A stretch of 64,000 nt of DNA from Halarcobacter ebronensis. GTDB lineage: Bacteria; Campylobacterota; Campylobacteria; Campylobacterales; Arcobacteraceae. Numbering within the stretch: position 1 is the first letter of the stretch; each line of letters begins with the position of its first letter. The position numbers were made by a program, and so were the translations under genes. The DNA is taken from NCBI RefSeq assembly GCF_013201825.1, contig NZ_CP053836.1:310001-374000 (forward strand). Reading direction: 5' to 3'. Shown one piece after another: positions 1 to 8,739 of the stretch. The notes below the pieces were generated by a model, which saw only the letters and a list, made by a program, of their open reading frames with translations, was not told where the DNA came from and searched no databases.

Positions 1-169
1 TGGAGATGTTTTAAGTGGACTTGTGGGAGCACTTTTAGCTCAAGGGTATAGTGCAATTGATGCCGCAATACATGCATCTTTAGCGCACACAATAGCAGCA
101 AGTAACTACAAAAAAAACAACTACTCTTTGATACCATCAGATTTAATTGAAGAGGTTAAAAAATTATGA
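1..169 (+). CDS. nnrD: ADP/ATP-dependent NAD(P)H-hydrate dehydratase, C-terminal end (partial)
   Basis: The reading frame is open from the left edge (first full codon at position 2) to TGA at 167-169 and gives about 55 residues. It begins with GDVLSGLVGALLAQG, the phosphate-binding GTGDVLSG segment of the ribokinase-like NAD(P)H-hydrate dehydratase family (NnrD/YjeF C-terminal domain). It continues with an alanine-rich helix and a tail resembling the family's end (SLIPSDLIEEV). The enzyme repairs hydrated NADH/NADPH in the cytoplasm. Only the last part is in the window, so I cannot tell whether it is fused to the NnrE epimerase domain, as is common. The stop overlaps the cutA start (ATGA), so the two genes are probably co-translated. 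Confidence 0.8.
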   Translation, partial: GDVLSGLVGALLAQGYSAIDAAIHASLAHTIAASNYKKNNYSLIPSDLIEEVKKL

Positions 170-477
170 AAACTATAATAGTACAAACAACTTGTGCAAA
201 CAAAGATGAGGCGAAAGCAATCTCAAAAATTCTAATACAAAAAAGACTGGCAGCTTGTGTTCATATGAGTAAAATTGACTCCTTTTATCTTTGGAATAAT
301 GAGTTCTGTGAAGATAGTGAGATGTTACTTAGCATCAAAACGAAAAAAGAACTTTTTAAAAAGGTGGAAAGCAAAATTAAAGAATTACATAGCTATGATG
401 TGCCTGAAATTATAAGTATAAATATAAAAAATGTTAGTAAAGATTATAGAAAATTTATAGGTGAGAGCTGTAAATAA
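166..477 (+). CDS. cutA: Divalent-cation tolerance protein CutA
   Basis: This 103-residue protein is the normal size for CutA, a small trimeric, ferredoxin-like-fold cytoplasmic protein related to the PII signalling proteins. Family signatures are visible: an N-terminal strand followed by DEAKAISKILIQKRLAACVH (residues 14-33), the tryptophan of FYLWNNEF, and the C-terminal YDVPEIISINI block. CutA was named for copper tolerance in E. coli, but its molecular role is unsettled, so only the family assignment is firm. The start codon overlaps the nnrD stop (ATGA), placing it in the same transcription unit. About 70 bases separate it from thiG. Confidence 0.9.
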   Translation: MKTIIVQTTCANKDEAKAISKILIQKRLAACVHMSKIDSFYLWNNEFCEDSEMLLSIKTKKELFKKVESKIKELHSYDVPEIISINIKNVSKDYRKFIGESCK

Positions 478-546
478 AAAGTGAATTGTTCCCTTTTTTC
501 AAGCTTGAAACCGAAAGTTTTATGTTAAACAAATTGGAGGCAAAAA

Positions 547-1326
547 ATGAGTGACATTTTAAGAATAGGTAAATATGAATTTAATAGTAGATTAATCGTA
601 GGTTCTGGAAAATATAAAGATTTCCAAACTACAAAAGAAGCAACATTAGCTTCAGGTTCTGAACTGATTACTGTTGCAATTAGAAGAGTAAATATTACAA
701 ACCCAAATGAAGAGAATCTACTAGATTATTTTAAAGATACAAATGTAAAACTTCTTCCAAATAGTGCAGGTTGTTTTACAGCCCAAGAGGCAATAACTAC
801 TTTTAGACTTATGAGAGAAGCAACTGGAATTGATTTAATAAAATTAGAGGTAATTGGAGATGCACAAAAAACTCTATATCCTGATGTAATAGAAACAATA
901 AAAGCTTGTGAAATCTTAAAAAAAGATGGTTTTACAATAATGGCATACACAAATGATGATCCAATTATTGCAAAAAGACTAGAAGAGGTAGGAGCTGATG
1001 CAATTATGCCATTAGCTGCACCAATTGGTTCAGGTCTTGGTATTCAGAATAGATACAATATTGCTTTTATTAAAGATGCGGTAAAGGTTCCAGTAATTGT
1101 GGATGCAGGAGTTGGATGTGCAAGTGATGCTTCAATTGCAATGGAACTTGGGGCTGAAGCCGTTTTAACAAATACAGCGATTGCTGGGGCACAAGATCCA
1201 ATAGCTATGGCACAAGCTATGAAATATGCAGTAATTGCAGGAAGAATGGGTTATAAAGCAGGAAGGATCCCTAAAAAACCTTATGCAACAGCATCTTCTC
1301 CTGTGGATGGTTTGATTCAGTTTTAA
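547..1326 (+). CDS. thiG: Thiazole synthase ThiG
   Basis: ThiG condenses 1-deoxy-D-xylulose 5-phosphate, dehydroglycine and ThiS-thiocarboxylate sulfur into the thiazole moiety of thiamine. The 259-residue protein carries the family hallmarks in order: the N-terminal [15 protein letters not shown] segment, KLEVIGD (residues 99-105; its lysine forms the imine with the sugar), the YTNDDP segment, [14 protein letters not shown] and the phosphate-binding [14 protein letters not shown] 547 is preceded by a good ribosome binding site (TTGGAGG, 535-541). Unusually for a thi locus, thiS, thiF and thiH are not adjacent in this window. The substrate-supplying enzyme Dxs is encoded at 46390. I see no TPP riboswitch in the 69 bases upstream. 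Confidence 0.95.
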   Translation: MSDILRIGKYEFNSRLIVGSGKYKDFQTTKEATLASGSELITVAIRRVNITNPNEENLLDYFKDTNVKLLPNSAGCFTAQEAITTFRLMREATGIDLIKLEVIGDAQKTLYPDVIETIKACEILKKDGFTIMAYTNDDPIIAKRLEEVGADAIMPLAAPIGSGLGIQNRYNIAFIKDAVKVPVIVDAGVGCASDASIAMELGAEAVLTNTAIAGAQDPIAMAQAMKYAVIAGRMGYKAGRIPKKPYATASSPVDGLIQF

Positions 1327-1327
1327 G

Positions 1328-1362
1328 AAAAGTTAGAAATTATAAAAATTTCTAACTTTTTT
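1328..1362 (+). terminator. Intrinsic terminator after thiG
   Basis: An inverted repeat AAAAGTTAGAAAT / ATTTCTAACTTTT with a short AT loop is followed by a run of T (1357-1362). It begins two bases after the thiG stop and separates thiG from the tRNA promoter. Confidence 0.8.
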
Positions 1363-1373
1363 GAGAGAAAGTC

Positions 1374-1402
1374 TTGACTTTTTTTTTAAAACTTTGTATA
1401 AT
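1374..1402 (+). promoter_or_regulatory. Sigma-70-type promoter of the tRNA cluster
   Basis: TTGACT (1374-1379) and TATAAT (1397-1402) are separated by 17 bases, the ideal spacing. The predicted start lies about 25 bases before tRNA-Pro. A clear -35 box is notable because Campylobacterota promoters usually have only an extended -10 element, so this is probably a strong promoter for the whole seven-tRNA run. Confidence 0.75.
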
Positions 1403-1433
1403 TCCGTCCACTTTTTGAAAGATTAGTGTTTGT

Positions 1434-1511
1434 CGGGGCGTAGCGCAGTCTGGTTAGCGCACCTGGTTTGGGACCAGGGGGCCGGAGGTTCGAATCCTCT
1501 CGCCCCGACCA
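1434..1511 (+). tRNA. tRNA-Pro (anticodon TGG)
   Basis: A full cloverleaf can be folded: acceptor CGGGGCG/CGCCCCG, D arm, anticodon stem CCTGG/CCAGG with loop TTTGGGA (anticodon TGG), T arm GAGGTTCGAATCCTC, discriminator A and encoded CCA. Confidence 0.95.
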
Positions 1512-1546
1512 TTTGGAAATTAATAAAATATGATAAAACCCAGGAT

Positions 1547-1624
1547 GGTAGATATAGCTCAGTTGGTTAGAGCATCGGGTTGTGGTTCCGAGGGTCGTGG
1601 GTTCGAGCCCCATTATCTACCCCA
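1547..1624 (+). tRNA. tRNA-His (anticodon GTG)
   Basis: The cloverleaf has the extra 5' G (1547) opposite discriminator C (1621), the identity element of tRNA-His. The anticodon loop is TTGTGGT (GTG). The T arm contains GGGTTCGAGCCCC, and CCA is encoded. Confidence 0.95.
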
Positions 1625-1653
1625 TTTATCTATTTTAGATTTTTCTTATTGAT

Positions 1654-1730
1654 GCGTCTGTAGCTCAGCTGGATAGAGCACACGCCTTCTAAGCGTGCGG
1701 TCACAGGTTCGAATCCTGTCAGGCGTACCA
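1654..1730 (+). tRNA. tRNA-Arg (anticodon TCT)
   Basis: Acceptor GCGTCTG pairs with CAGGCGT through wobble pairs at the first and fourth positions. The anticodon stem is CACGC/GCGTG with loop CTTCTAA (TCT), which reads AGA, the main Arg codon in this AT-rich sequence. CCA is encoded. Confidence 0.95.
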
Positions 1731-1774
1731 CTTTAATTAGATTTGAGTTTTACTCAGTCTTTTAAACTTTTTGT

Positions 1775-1859
1775 GCGGATGTGGTGAAATTGGTAGACAC
1801 GCCAGACTTAGGATCTGGTGCCTCACGGTGTGGAGGTTCGAGTCCTCTCATCCGCACCA
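1775..1859 (+). tRNA. tRNA-Leu (anticodon TAG)
   Basis: This is a class II tRNA of about 85 bases with an extended variable arm (TGCCTCACGGTGT). The anticodon stem is CCAGA/TCTGG with loop CTTAGGA (TAG). The T arm is GAGGTTCGAGTCCTC and CCA is encoded. Confidence 0.95.
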
Positions 1860-1922
1860 CTTTTTAAATATAACTTATCTTTAATTTATCACTTGATTTA
1901 ATTAGATTTATTTTAAACAAAC

Positions 1923-1999
<77 letters not shown>

Positions 2000-2079
2000 A
2001 ATTGAAATTTTTTTAGGAATTTATAAGAATAAATTGTTTATAATTCTTTCCTCATAAGATAATCAATTATGATTATATT

Positions 2080-2156
2080 GCGGGAGTAGCTCAGTTGGCT
2101 AGAGCTTCTGCCTTCCAAGCAGATTGTCGCGAGTTCGAGTCTCGTCTCCCGCTCCA
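2080..2156 (+). tRNA. tRNA-Gly (anticodon TCC)
   Basis: Acceptor GCGGGAG pairs with CTCCCGC. The anticodon stem is TCTGC/GCAGA with loop CTTCCAA (TCC). Discriminator T and CCA are present. Confidence 0.95.
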
Positions 2157-2179
2157 CTTTTTAAAAATCATTTTTTTGT

Positions 2180-2254
2180 TGGGGTATCGCCAAGTGGTAA
2201 GGCAACGGTTTTTGGTACCGTTATTCGCAGGTTCGAATCCTGCTACCCCATCCA
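2180..2254 (+). tRNA. tRNA-Gln (anticodon TTG)
   Basis: Acceptor TGGGGTA pairs with TACCCCA, beginning with the weak first pair typical of tRNA-Gln. The anticodon stem is ACGGT/ACCGT with loop TTTTGGT (TTG). The T arm is CAGGTTCGAATCCTG and CCA is encoded. It is the last tRNA of the cluster. Confidence 0.95.
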
Positions 2255-2334
2255 CTCTACTTCACTTCAATTTTATGCAAAGTAAAAAAAATTATTTTCT
2301 CTTTTTTGTTAAGATTACATTAATATTAATTTAG

Positions 2335-2368
2335 TATAGTTTCAAACCATAAATGACCGACGGTCATT
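2335..2368 (+). promoter_or_regulatory. Promoter and palindromic operator for the TetR regulator / RND efflux genes
   Basis: A -10-like TATAGT (2335-2340) is followed by a 17-bp palindrome at 2352-2368 (AATGACCG-A-CGGTCATT). GACCGnCGGTC-type palindromes are typical TetR-family operators. The site would cover the transcription start about 25 bases before the regulator's ATG, so autorepression is the natural reading. No second copy is visible in the 56 bases before the tolC-like gene. Confidence 0.7.
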
Positions 2369-2390
2369 CATTTATTTTTTAGAGGACAAT

Positions 2391-2981
2391 ATGGCAATTA
2401 TAGTTGACAAAATAAAAAAGAGACAAGATATTGCACTTGCATGCAAAGATATTTTGATTAAACAATGTATTAATAACGTCTCTATAGCTTCTCTAACAAA
2501 AGCTGCAGGTATTAGTAAAGGGAGTTTTTATGACTATTTTACCAATAAAGAGGATTTATTATTTGAAGTTATTAATATATATTTGTCATTTCATAATGAA
2601 ATTAAACAGAATAAATTAAATAGTGTTAATTCTGCTAGAGAAAAAGTAAAAGTCTTTTTACAAGTATTTTATGAAGAGGATGATGATAATTTAAAAGAGT
2701 TATATAGAGAGTTTTTATCTATTACTTTATCCAATCCATCAAAAGAGATGATGGAATATCATTTGAAAAGAAATGATGAATATTATAAATGGTTTGAATC
2801 AATATTTGAAAATGGAATAAAAAAAGGTGAATTAAAACCTATATCAAGAGAGGTAGTCAATGGTTTATATATTTTAGGACATGGGGTTTTTATGTCAAGG
2901 TTAACTTGTAATAGTATACAAAGTAACCAAACAGAGGCAGATAAGTTTATAGATGCAATTTTCAATTTTATTGAAGTGTAG
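2391..2981 (+). CDS. TetR/AcrR-family transcriptional repressor of the adjacent efflux system
   Basis: This 196-residue protein has a TetR-type N-terminal helix-turn-helix domain (about residues 10-58). The signature AGISKGSFYDYFTNKEDLLFEV contains the recognition helix. An all-helical C-terminal ligand-binding and dimerisation domain follows. It sits 56 bases upstream of a three-gene RND efflux set on the same strand, the arrangement of local repressors such as CmeR or AcrR. A 17-bp palindrome immediately upstream (2352-2368) is the probable operator. I infer that it represses itself and the pump until an amphipathic inducer binds. The ligand cannot be read from the sequence. Confidence 0.9.
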   Translation: MAIIVDKIKKRQDIALACKDILIKQCINNVSIASLTKAAGISKGSFYDYFTNKEDLLFEVINIYLSFHNEIKQNKLNSVNSAREKVKVFLQVFYEEDDDNLKELYREFLSITLSNPSKEMMEYHLKRNDEYYKWFESIFENGIKKGELKPISREVVNGLYILGHGVFMSRLTCNSIQSNQTEADKFIDAIFNFIEV

Positions 2982-3037
2982 TTATTGTAATTCAATTATA
3001 GTAGAATAAAAAATAAAAAATCATACAAGGATATCAA

Positions 3038-4273
3038 ATGAAAAAGAGTTTAGCCTTAATTTTTATTATACCTTTTTCTTTGTACGCAGAGAGTTTAAGT
3101 CAACTTGTTGAGTTGTCTAAGAATAATAAAATGATAGAGTCGTCTCAAAGAAATTTAGAGAGTGTTGAAAAAGGTTATGATAGTTTAAAAGCTGGTTATC
3201 TACCTCAAGTAAGTATCTCTGCTGATTATCAAGAGACAAACAAAGAGACAAGTAGTGTCCCTGATAATAGAAGTACGGTTCAAGGAACAGTAAGTTATGT
3301 TTTATATGATGGTGGTAAAAAATATGACCTTTTTGATTCATATGAAGCACAAATTAAAAGTAGTAGTGAAAACTTAACAAATCAAAAAAATGAGATCGTA
3401 TTACAAGTTATCAACTATTATTATAGTTATTTGACATATGAAGCACAAAAAGAGTCAAAACAAAAAGAGATTGAACAATTAAATGCTGAGTATAAAAGAT
3501 TAAAAAGATTCTTAGATGTAGGAAGTGCAACAGAAGATGAAGTACAAAAAATCATCTCAAATATTGAGAGTGCACAAGTTGAACTACATGAGTTAGAACT
3601 AAACATACAAACAATTATTCATAATCTTGAGTATGTAGTTGGAAAATCAGTAACAATAGAAGATGGTTCACAAATTAAAGACTATGAGTCAAAAGAGGTG
3701 AAATTAAGAGCAGATTTAAGAGCTTTAGAACATGATTTAGAAGCACAACTAGCAACAGCAAAATCTCAAAGAAGTGATTATTTACCAACGTTAACAATAA
3801 GTGATAGTTATTCATCAAATGATCTTAACTATAAAACAGCAGCACTTAGCGGTAATTCAAGTGATTATGAGCAAAATATTGCAGCTGTTAACTTAAATTG
3901 GAAAATATTTGATTTTGGTTCAGCAAATAAATCATACGAATCAGAATACAAAAAATATTTAGCATTGAAATCTCAATATGAGTATGAAAAAAATAAAGCA
4001 AGTGTTGATTTAAAACTTGCATTAAAAGCTTATGAAATTGGAAAACTAAAAATTAAATCTGCAAAAGCTGGATTAAAAGCAGCGAATAGTGCATATGAGT
4101 CAATTAAAGCTAAATTTCAAAATGGTTTAGTGGATAATGTATCATATCTAGAAGCATTAAGTGAAAAATATGATGCAAAAAGTACACTTGATAAAGCACT
4201 AAATGAGTTAGAAGTTGATAAAGCAAATATTATATATTATAGTGGTGAAAACTTAGAGGAGTTTGTAAAATGA
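3038..4273 (+). CDS. TolC-family outer-membrane efflux channel
   Basis: This 411-residue protein starts with a cleavable signal peptide (MKKSLALIFIIPFSLYA, residues 1-17). It has the two long helical OEP repeats typical of TolC-type outer-membrane factors, rich in Ala, Glu, Lys and Gln with coiled-coil periodicity (residues about 100-200 and 300-405). Trimers form the trans-periplasmic exit duct for RND pumps. It is the first of three genes (channel, adaptor, pump), and its stop overlaps the adaptor start (ATGA-type overlap at 4270-4273), so they are translationally coupled. It is shorter than E. coli TolC and closer in size to the short TolC-like channels. Confidence 0.9.
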   Translation: MKKSLALIFIIPFSLYAESLSQLVELSKNNKMIESSQRNLESVEKGYDSLKAGYLPQVSISADYQETNKETSSVPDNRSTVQGTVSYVLYDGGKKYDLFDSYEAQIKSSSENLTNQKNEIVLQVINYYYSYLTYEAQKESKQKEIEQLNAEYKRLKRFLDVGSATEDEVQKIISNIESAQVELHELELNIQTIIHNLEYVVGKSVTIEDGSQIKDYESKEVKLRADLRALEHDLEAQLATAKSQRSDYLPTLTISDSYSSNDLNYKTAALSGNSSDYEQNIAAVNLNWKIFDFGSANKSYESEYKKYLALKSQYEYEKNKASVDLKLALKAYEIGKLKIKSAKAGLKAANSAYESIKAKFQNGLVDNVSYLEALSEKYDAKSTLDKALNELEVDKANIIYYSGENLEEFVK

Positions 4274-5391
4274 AAAAATTAAAGAGTTTATTTGTATCTG
4301 GTATTGCATTAGTTGTAGTATCAGGGAATCTATTTGCAGCAGATGGTGCACCAAACAAAATGCCAGCTCCCAAAGCTGATATTTATATTGTACCAAAAGC
4401 ACAGGATTTAAAGATTGCTTTAAAATATCCTGCACAAATTAAAGCTTATGAAAATGTACAAGTTTATTCAAGGGTTTTAGGAGTTCTTGAAGAGAAAAAT
4501 TTTGAAGAGGGGCAAAGAGTAAAAAAAGGTGATTCTCTATTTAAAATTGAAGATGAGTTGTATCAAGCAAAATATGATGCATCATTAGCTAATCTAAAAA
4601 TGAGTGAAGCTACATTAGATAATGCAACAAGAAATTGGGATAGAATTAAAAAGCTTTATAAAAGCAAAGCTGTAACAACAGAACAAAGAGATAATGCTTT
4701 ATCAACATATGAGAGTGCATTAGCAGGTGTTGCAATGGCAAAAGCTGAATTAAAACAAGCTCAAATTGATTTAAATTATACAAAAGTTTATGCGCCAATT
4801 TCAGGAATTACAGGAATAAAAAAAGTTGATTTAGGGAATTTAGTTACTTCAAACCCTCCAATGGAACTTGTAACAATAACACAAAATGATGAAGTGTATG
4901 TTGATTTTTCTATGCCATTAAGTGATTATAAAAATATTAAAAATGGTTTATGGGTAATGCCAGAAAGTGGAAAAATTGAAGTTGGAATAAATTTTGAAGA
5001 TAAACCTACAAGTGCAAAAGGTTATGTAGATTTTATTGATGTAAATATTGATAAAGATACTTCAACAGTAAAAATGAGAGCCTTAGTAGATAATAAAAAT
5101 AATACATTAATGCCAGGTAGTTTCGTAAGAGTTACTTTAAAAGGCATTGTTCAAAAAAATATTATCACTATTCCTCAAAAAGCACTATTACAAAACCCAT
5201 TAGGAACAGTTGTTTTTGTTGAAAACAATGGAATTGCAGCTGTTAAACCAGTAATTATTGGAAATGAGAGTGGGGATAAATATGTAGTAGTTGGTGGTCC
5301 ACTACAAAGTGGTGATAGAGTGATTGTTAATAACTTCTTTAAAGTTAAAGCTGGAAGTCCTGTTGTTGTTGACAAAATAATTAACAAATAA
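4270..5391 (+). CDS. RND efflux periplasmic adaptor (membrane fusion protein)
   Basis: This 373-residue protein has an N-terminal signal sequence (about residues 1-24, ending VVSGNLFAADG). The HlyD/AcrA-type order follows: lipoyl half-motif (VYSRVLGVLEEKNFEEGQRVKKGDSLFKI), helical hairpin (about 95-150), second lipoyl half (IDLNYTKVYAPISGITG), beta-barrel and membrane-proximal domains. No lipobox cysteine is evident, so it is probably membrane-associated through an uncleaved helix or is soluble in the periplasm. It would connect the TolC-like channel and the RND pump encoded on either side. It overlaps the upstream gene by 4 bases and lies 9 bases before the pump gene. Confidence 0.92.
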   Translation: MKKLKSLFVSGIALVVVSGNLFAADGAPNKMPAPKADIYIVPKAQDLKIALKYPAQIKAYENVQVYSRVLGVLEEKNFEEGQRVKKGDSLFKIEDELYQAKYDASLANLKMSEATLDNATRNWDRIKKLYKSKAVTTEQRDNALSTYESALAGVAMAKAELKQAQIDLNYTKVYAPISGITGIKKVDLGNLVTSNPPMELVTITQNDEVYVDFSMPLSDYKNIKNGLWVMPESGKIEVGINFEDKPTSAKGYVDFIDVNIDKDTSTVKMRALVDNKNNTLMPGSFVRVTLKGIVQKNIITIPQKALLQNPLGTVVFVENNGIAAVKPVIIGNESGDKYVVVGGPLQSGDRVIVNNFFKVKAGSPVVVDKIINK

Positions 5392-5400
5392 GGAAAATAG

Positions 5401-8400
5401 ATGTTTTCACGGTTTTTTATAAATAGACCAATTTTTGCAACAGTTGTATCTATTTTAATTATACTAGCAGGATTAATATCAATTAATATATTACCAGTTA
5501 AAGAGTATCCTGCGGTAACACCTCCTCAAATCAATGTTAGTGCAACTTATCCTGGTGCAGATGCAGTTACACTTAACTCAACAGTTGCGACTGTTCTTGA
5601 AAATGAGATTAATGGTGTTGACAATTTGAGTTATATGACAGCTACAGCTTCACCAAGTGGTACATTATCTATTAGTGTTGTATTTGATGTTGGAACTGAT
5701 GTTGCGCAAGCAAAAGTTGATGTAAACAACAGGGTTCAGTTAGCGTTAAATAAGCTTCCTGAAGAGGTACAAAGACAAGGTATTTCTGTAAAAGAGAGAT
5801 CTCCTGATATGCTTAAAGTACTTGCTTTTAGATCTAAAGGGCAAGTTCATGATACAACTTATATTTCAAACTATTTAAAAGTAAATGTAATTGATGATAT
5901 TAAGAGAATCAAAGGTATTGGAGATGCTAATGTTTTTGGAGCAAAAGATTATGCAATTAGTGTTTGGATTGATCCAGAAAAACTTGCATTTTACAATTTA
6001 ACCCCTGATGATGTTACAGCTGTTATTAATAGTCAAAATAATCAGTACTCTACTGGTTCTGTTGGTGCTGAACCTATTAAAAATATTCAACCTTTTACAT
6101 ACTCTATCTCAACAGAGGGTAGATTAAAAAGCGTAGAAGAATTTGAAAATATTATTGTAAGATCAAATGGCGATGGTTCAACTTTAAAGTTAAAAGATAT
6201 TGCAAGAATTGAGTTGGGAACAGATTCAGTTTATACATCAGCTAACTATAAAAAAGAGCCAATGATTCCTGTTGGTATCTTTTTATCTCCAGGTGCAAAC
6301 GCATTAGAAGTGTCAGCCGCTCTTGAAGATAAATTACAAGAGTTGTCTCAAAAATTTCCTGAAGATTTAGAGTATAAAATTCCTTATGATGCAACACTAT
6401 TTGTTGATGAGTCAATTAAAGAGGTTGTAAAAACTCTATTTGAAGCTATTGTATTTGTTGTTATTTTAATCTATCTATTTTTAGGGAATATTAGAGCAAC
6501 AATTATTCCAGTTTTAGCTATTCCTGTATCTGTTATTGGTACTTTTGCGGGATTATATGCAGCTGGATTCTCAATTAACCTTTTGACCTTGTTTGGTATG
6601 ATTTTGGCTATTGGGTTAGTTGTTGATGATGCTATTATTGTTATTGAAAATGTTGAGAGGGTTTTAAGAACCAAAAAAATTAGCGTAAAAGATGCAACCA
6701 TAGAAGCAATGAAAGAGTTAACAACTCCACTTATTGCAATTATTTTAGTTCTTTCAGCTGTATTTATTCCTGCTGCACTTACAGGTGGATTTAGTGGAGT
6801 TATGTATAAACAGTTTGCTATTACAATTGTTATGTCTGTTGTAATTTCTGGACTTGTTGCACTTACATTGACTCCTGCACTTTGTGCCCTTTTCCTAAGA
6901 GAACACGAACCTGAGCCAATTTGGTTGATTAGAAAATTTAATGATTTCTTTGATTGGTTAACTATCTTATTCATAGGGATTACTAAAAAAACTATTAAAT
7001 TGTGGTTTTTTTCATTAGCACTTTTTGCTATTTTATTAACGGCAACAATCTCTATTATGAAGATTACACCTTCAGGACTTGTCCCAACTGAAGATAAAGG
7101 GGTATTGTTGGTTATTGTAAATATGATGCCTGCAACTTCTTTAGGTGAGTCTAAAAAAATTACAGAAAATATAGAAGAACAATTATTAGCAAATCCTAAT
7201 GTTTTCTCAACAGGAGCAATTACAGGATTAGATATCTCTGCATTTGCATATAAAACAGATGCTGCACTTATGTTTGCTATGTTAAAACCATGGGATGAAA
7301 GACCATTAGCAAGTCAAAATGCTCAAGCAATTGCCGGACAGTTAATGGGGCAATTCTTTATGACAAGTAAAGAAGCTTTTGTTATACCAGTTAATCCACC
7401 TCCAATTATGGGGATGAGTACAACTGGAGGATTTGAGATGTGGATTCAAGATAGAACAGGTGGAGATTTAAGTACATTAAATGGATATATTCAAGAGATT
7501 GTTTCAAAAGCACAACAAGATCCAAGACTTACATCTGTTAGAACAACATTAAATACAAATGTGCCTCAGTATTTATTAACTGTAGATAGAGAAAAAGCTA
7601 GATCAATGGGAATTAGTATTGCATCAATTTACAGTGTAATTCAACAAACTTATGGAAAGGGTTATATTAATGATTTTAATCTTTATAGTAGAACTTTCCA
7701 TGTAAATATTCAATCAGAGTCACAATATAGAGAGACTAGAGATAATTTTAAAAATATTTATGTTAAATCATCAACTGGTAATTTAGTACCAGTTAGTGAA
7801 TTAGTCTCTTTAGAGAGAAAAGTAAATGCAAGTATTATTCAAAGATTTAATATGTTTAATGCAGCACAAATAACAGGTAACCCAACTTTTGGATTTGCTT
7901 CAAGTGATGCAACAAATGCAATTGAAGAGATAGCAGCATCAGTATTACCAGATGGTTATACTGTAGCTTGGTCGGGAACAACATTCCAAGAGAAAAAACT
8001 TCAAAAAGAGGGTAGTAATACATCAATATATGCAGCAGTCTTTGTTTTCTTAATTCTTGCAGCATTATATGAAAGCTGGAGTATCCCTTTAGCAGTTATT
8101 ATCTCTATTCCATTTGCAATATTTGGGGCAGCTCTTGCAGTATATTTAAGAGGACTAGAAGCAGATATATATTTCCAAGTAGGGCTTGTAACTTTAGTTG
8201 GTCTGGCAGCAAAAAATGCAATTTTGATTGTTGAGTTTGCAATGGATAAATTAAAAGCTGGATATTCACTATTTGATGCAACTATTGAGGCAGCAAGACT
8301 TAGATTTAGACCTATTGTTATGACTTCATTGGCATTTATTGTTGGTACTTTACCTCTTGCTATTAGTAGTGGGGCAGGTAGTTCAAGTAGACATATTATT

Positions 8401-8520
8401 GGAACAACGGTTGTTGGTGGAATGATATCAGCAGTTGTAATTGGAGTATTGTTTATTCCATTATTCTTCTACGGAGTAGTAAAAATAAAACAAAAAATAG
8501 ATTCTATAAGAGGTAAATAA
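5401..8520 (+). CDS. RND multidrug efflux transporter, HAE1 (AcrB/CmeB-like) family
   Basis: The 1039-residue length is standard for hydrophobe/amphiphile efflux (HAE1) pumps. The protein begins MFSRFFINRPIFATVVSILIILAG, the usual first membrane helix. Two periplasmic loops (about residues 40-335 and 560-870) separate twelve predicted membrane helices. The proton-relay residues are visible: consecutive aspartates in LAIGLVVDDAIIVIENV (helix 4) and lysine in GLAAKNAILIVEFA (helix 10). The pump exchanges protons for drugs, bile salts or dyes and works with the adaptor and channel encoded just upstream. A hairpin follows 9 bases after the stop. The substrate range cannot be predicted from sequence. 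Confidence 0.95.
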   Translation: MFSRFFINRPIFATVVSILIILAGLISINILPVKEYPAVTPPQINVSATYPGADAVTLNSTVATVLENEINGVDNLSYMTATASPSGTLSISVVFDVGTDVAQAKVDVNNRVQLALNKLPEEVQRQGISVKERSPDMLKVLAFRSKGQVHDTTYISNYLKVNVIDDIKRIKGIGDANVFGAKDYAISVWIDPEKLAFYNLTPDDVTAVINSQNNQYSTGSVGAEPIKNIQPFTYSISTEGRLKSVEEFENIIVRSNGDGSTLKLKDIARIELGTDSVYTSANYKKEPMIPVGIFLSPGANALEVSAALEDKLQELSQKFPEDLEYKIPYDATLFVDESIKEVVKTLFEAIVFVVILIYLFLGNIRATIIPVLAIPVSVIGTFAGLYAAGFSINLLTLFGMILAIGLVVDDAIIVIENVERVLRTKKISVKDATIEAMKELTTPLIAIILVLSAVFIPAALTGGFSGVMYKQFAITIVMSVVISGLVALTLTPALCALFLREHEPEPIWLIRKFNDFFDWLTILFIGITKKTIKLWFFSLALFAILLTATISIMKITPSGLVPTEDKGVLLVIVNMMPATSLGESKKITENIEEQLLANPNVFSTGAITGLDISAFAYKTDAALMFAMLKPWDERPLASQNAQAIAGQLMGQFFMTSKEAFVIPVNPPPIMGMSTTGGFEMWIQDRTGGDLSTLNGYIQEIVSKAQQDPRLTSVRTTLNTNVPQYLLTVDREKARSMGISIASIYSVIQQTYGKGYINDFNLYSRTFHVNIQSESQYRETRDNFKNIYVKSSTGNLVPVSELVSLERKVNASIIQRFNMFNAAQITGNPTFGFASSDATNAIEEIAASVLPDGYTVAWSGTTFQEKKLQKEGSNTSIYAAVFVFLILAALYESWSIPLAVIISIPFAIFGAALAVYLRGLEADIYFQVGLVTLVGLAAKNAILIVEFAMDKLKAGYSLFDATIEAARLRFRPIVMTSLAFIVGTLPLAISSGAGSSSRHIIGTTVVGGMISAVVIGVLFIPLFFYGVVKIKQKIDSIRGK

Positions 8521-8529
8521 AATATTTAA

Positions 8530-8548
8530 GTAGTCTTTTTAAGACTAC
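8530..8548 (+). terminator. Hairpin after the RND efflux operon
   Basis: A perfect 8-bp stem GTAGTCTT/AAGACTAC has a 3-base loop and begins 9 bases after the pump stop. It lacks a long T tract, so it could be a terminator or an mRNA 3'-end stabiliser. The remaining 150 bases up to the next promoter are very AT-rich and show no gene I can support. Confidence 0.5.
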
Positions 8549-8697
8549 ACCTCTTATAAAAAACTAATCTCTTTTCTAAACCTTCTCTCATAAATTTAAC
8601 TATTAACATATAATCTTTTTTATCTCTTATAATAAATACTAAAAAAATAAATTAAGAAAAAAATAATAAAAGTATATATATTTTAAAATTTATTGAG

Positions 8698-8703
8698 TAT
8701 AAT
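8698..8703 (+). promoter_or_regulatory. -10 element (TATAAT) upstream of the NMT1-GGDEF gene
   Basis: A consensus TATAAT lies 37 bases before the ATG at 8740. It is preceded by T-rich sequence without a clear -35 box, as usual for Campylobacterota. Confidence 0.5.
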
Positions 8704-8739
8704 ATTTATAAAATATATACTATATGGAAAAATAAATAT

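Noticed and set aside
478-546. TPP riboswitch in front of thiG
   Set aside because: The 69-base gap is too short for the aptamer and lacks the conserved CTGAGA thi-box.
1386-1613. Minus-strand frame of 75 codons across tRNA-Pro and tRNA-His
   Set aside because: It is the antisense of tRNA genes, a well-known source of false proteins with sequences like MGLEPTTLGTTTRCSNQLSY.
2095-2334. Plus-strand frame of 79 codons across tRNA-Gly and tRNA-Gln
   Set aside because: It lies on two well-folded tRNA genes and its translation has no protein-like pattern.
6471-6974. Minus-strand frame of 167 codons inside the RND pump gene
   Set aside because: It is the antisense shadow of conserved membrane helices of the pump and has no start signal or family likeness of its own.
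8528-8612. Minus-strand frame of about 27 codons (MLIVKFMREGLEKRL...) in the gap after the RND pump
   Set aside because: It runs through the hairpin at 8530-8548, has no recognisable family or ribosome binding site, and such short frames are expected by chance in AT-rich DNA.
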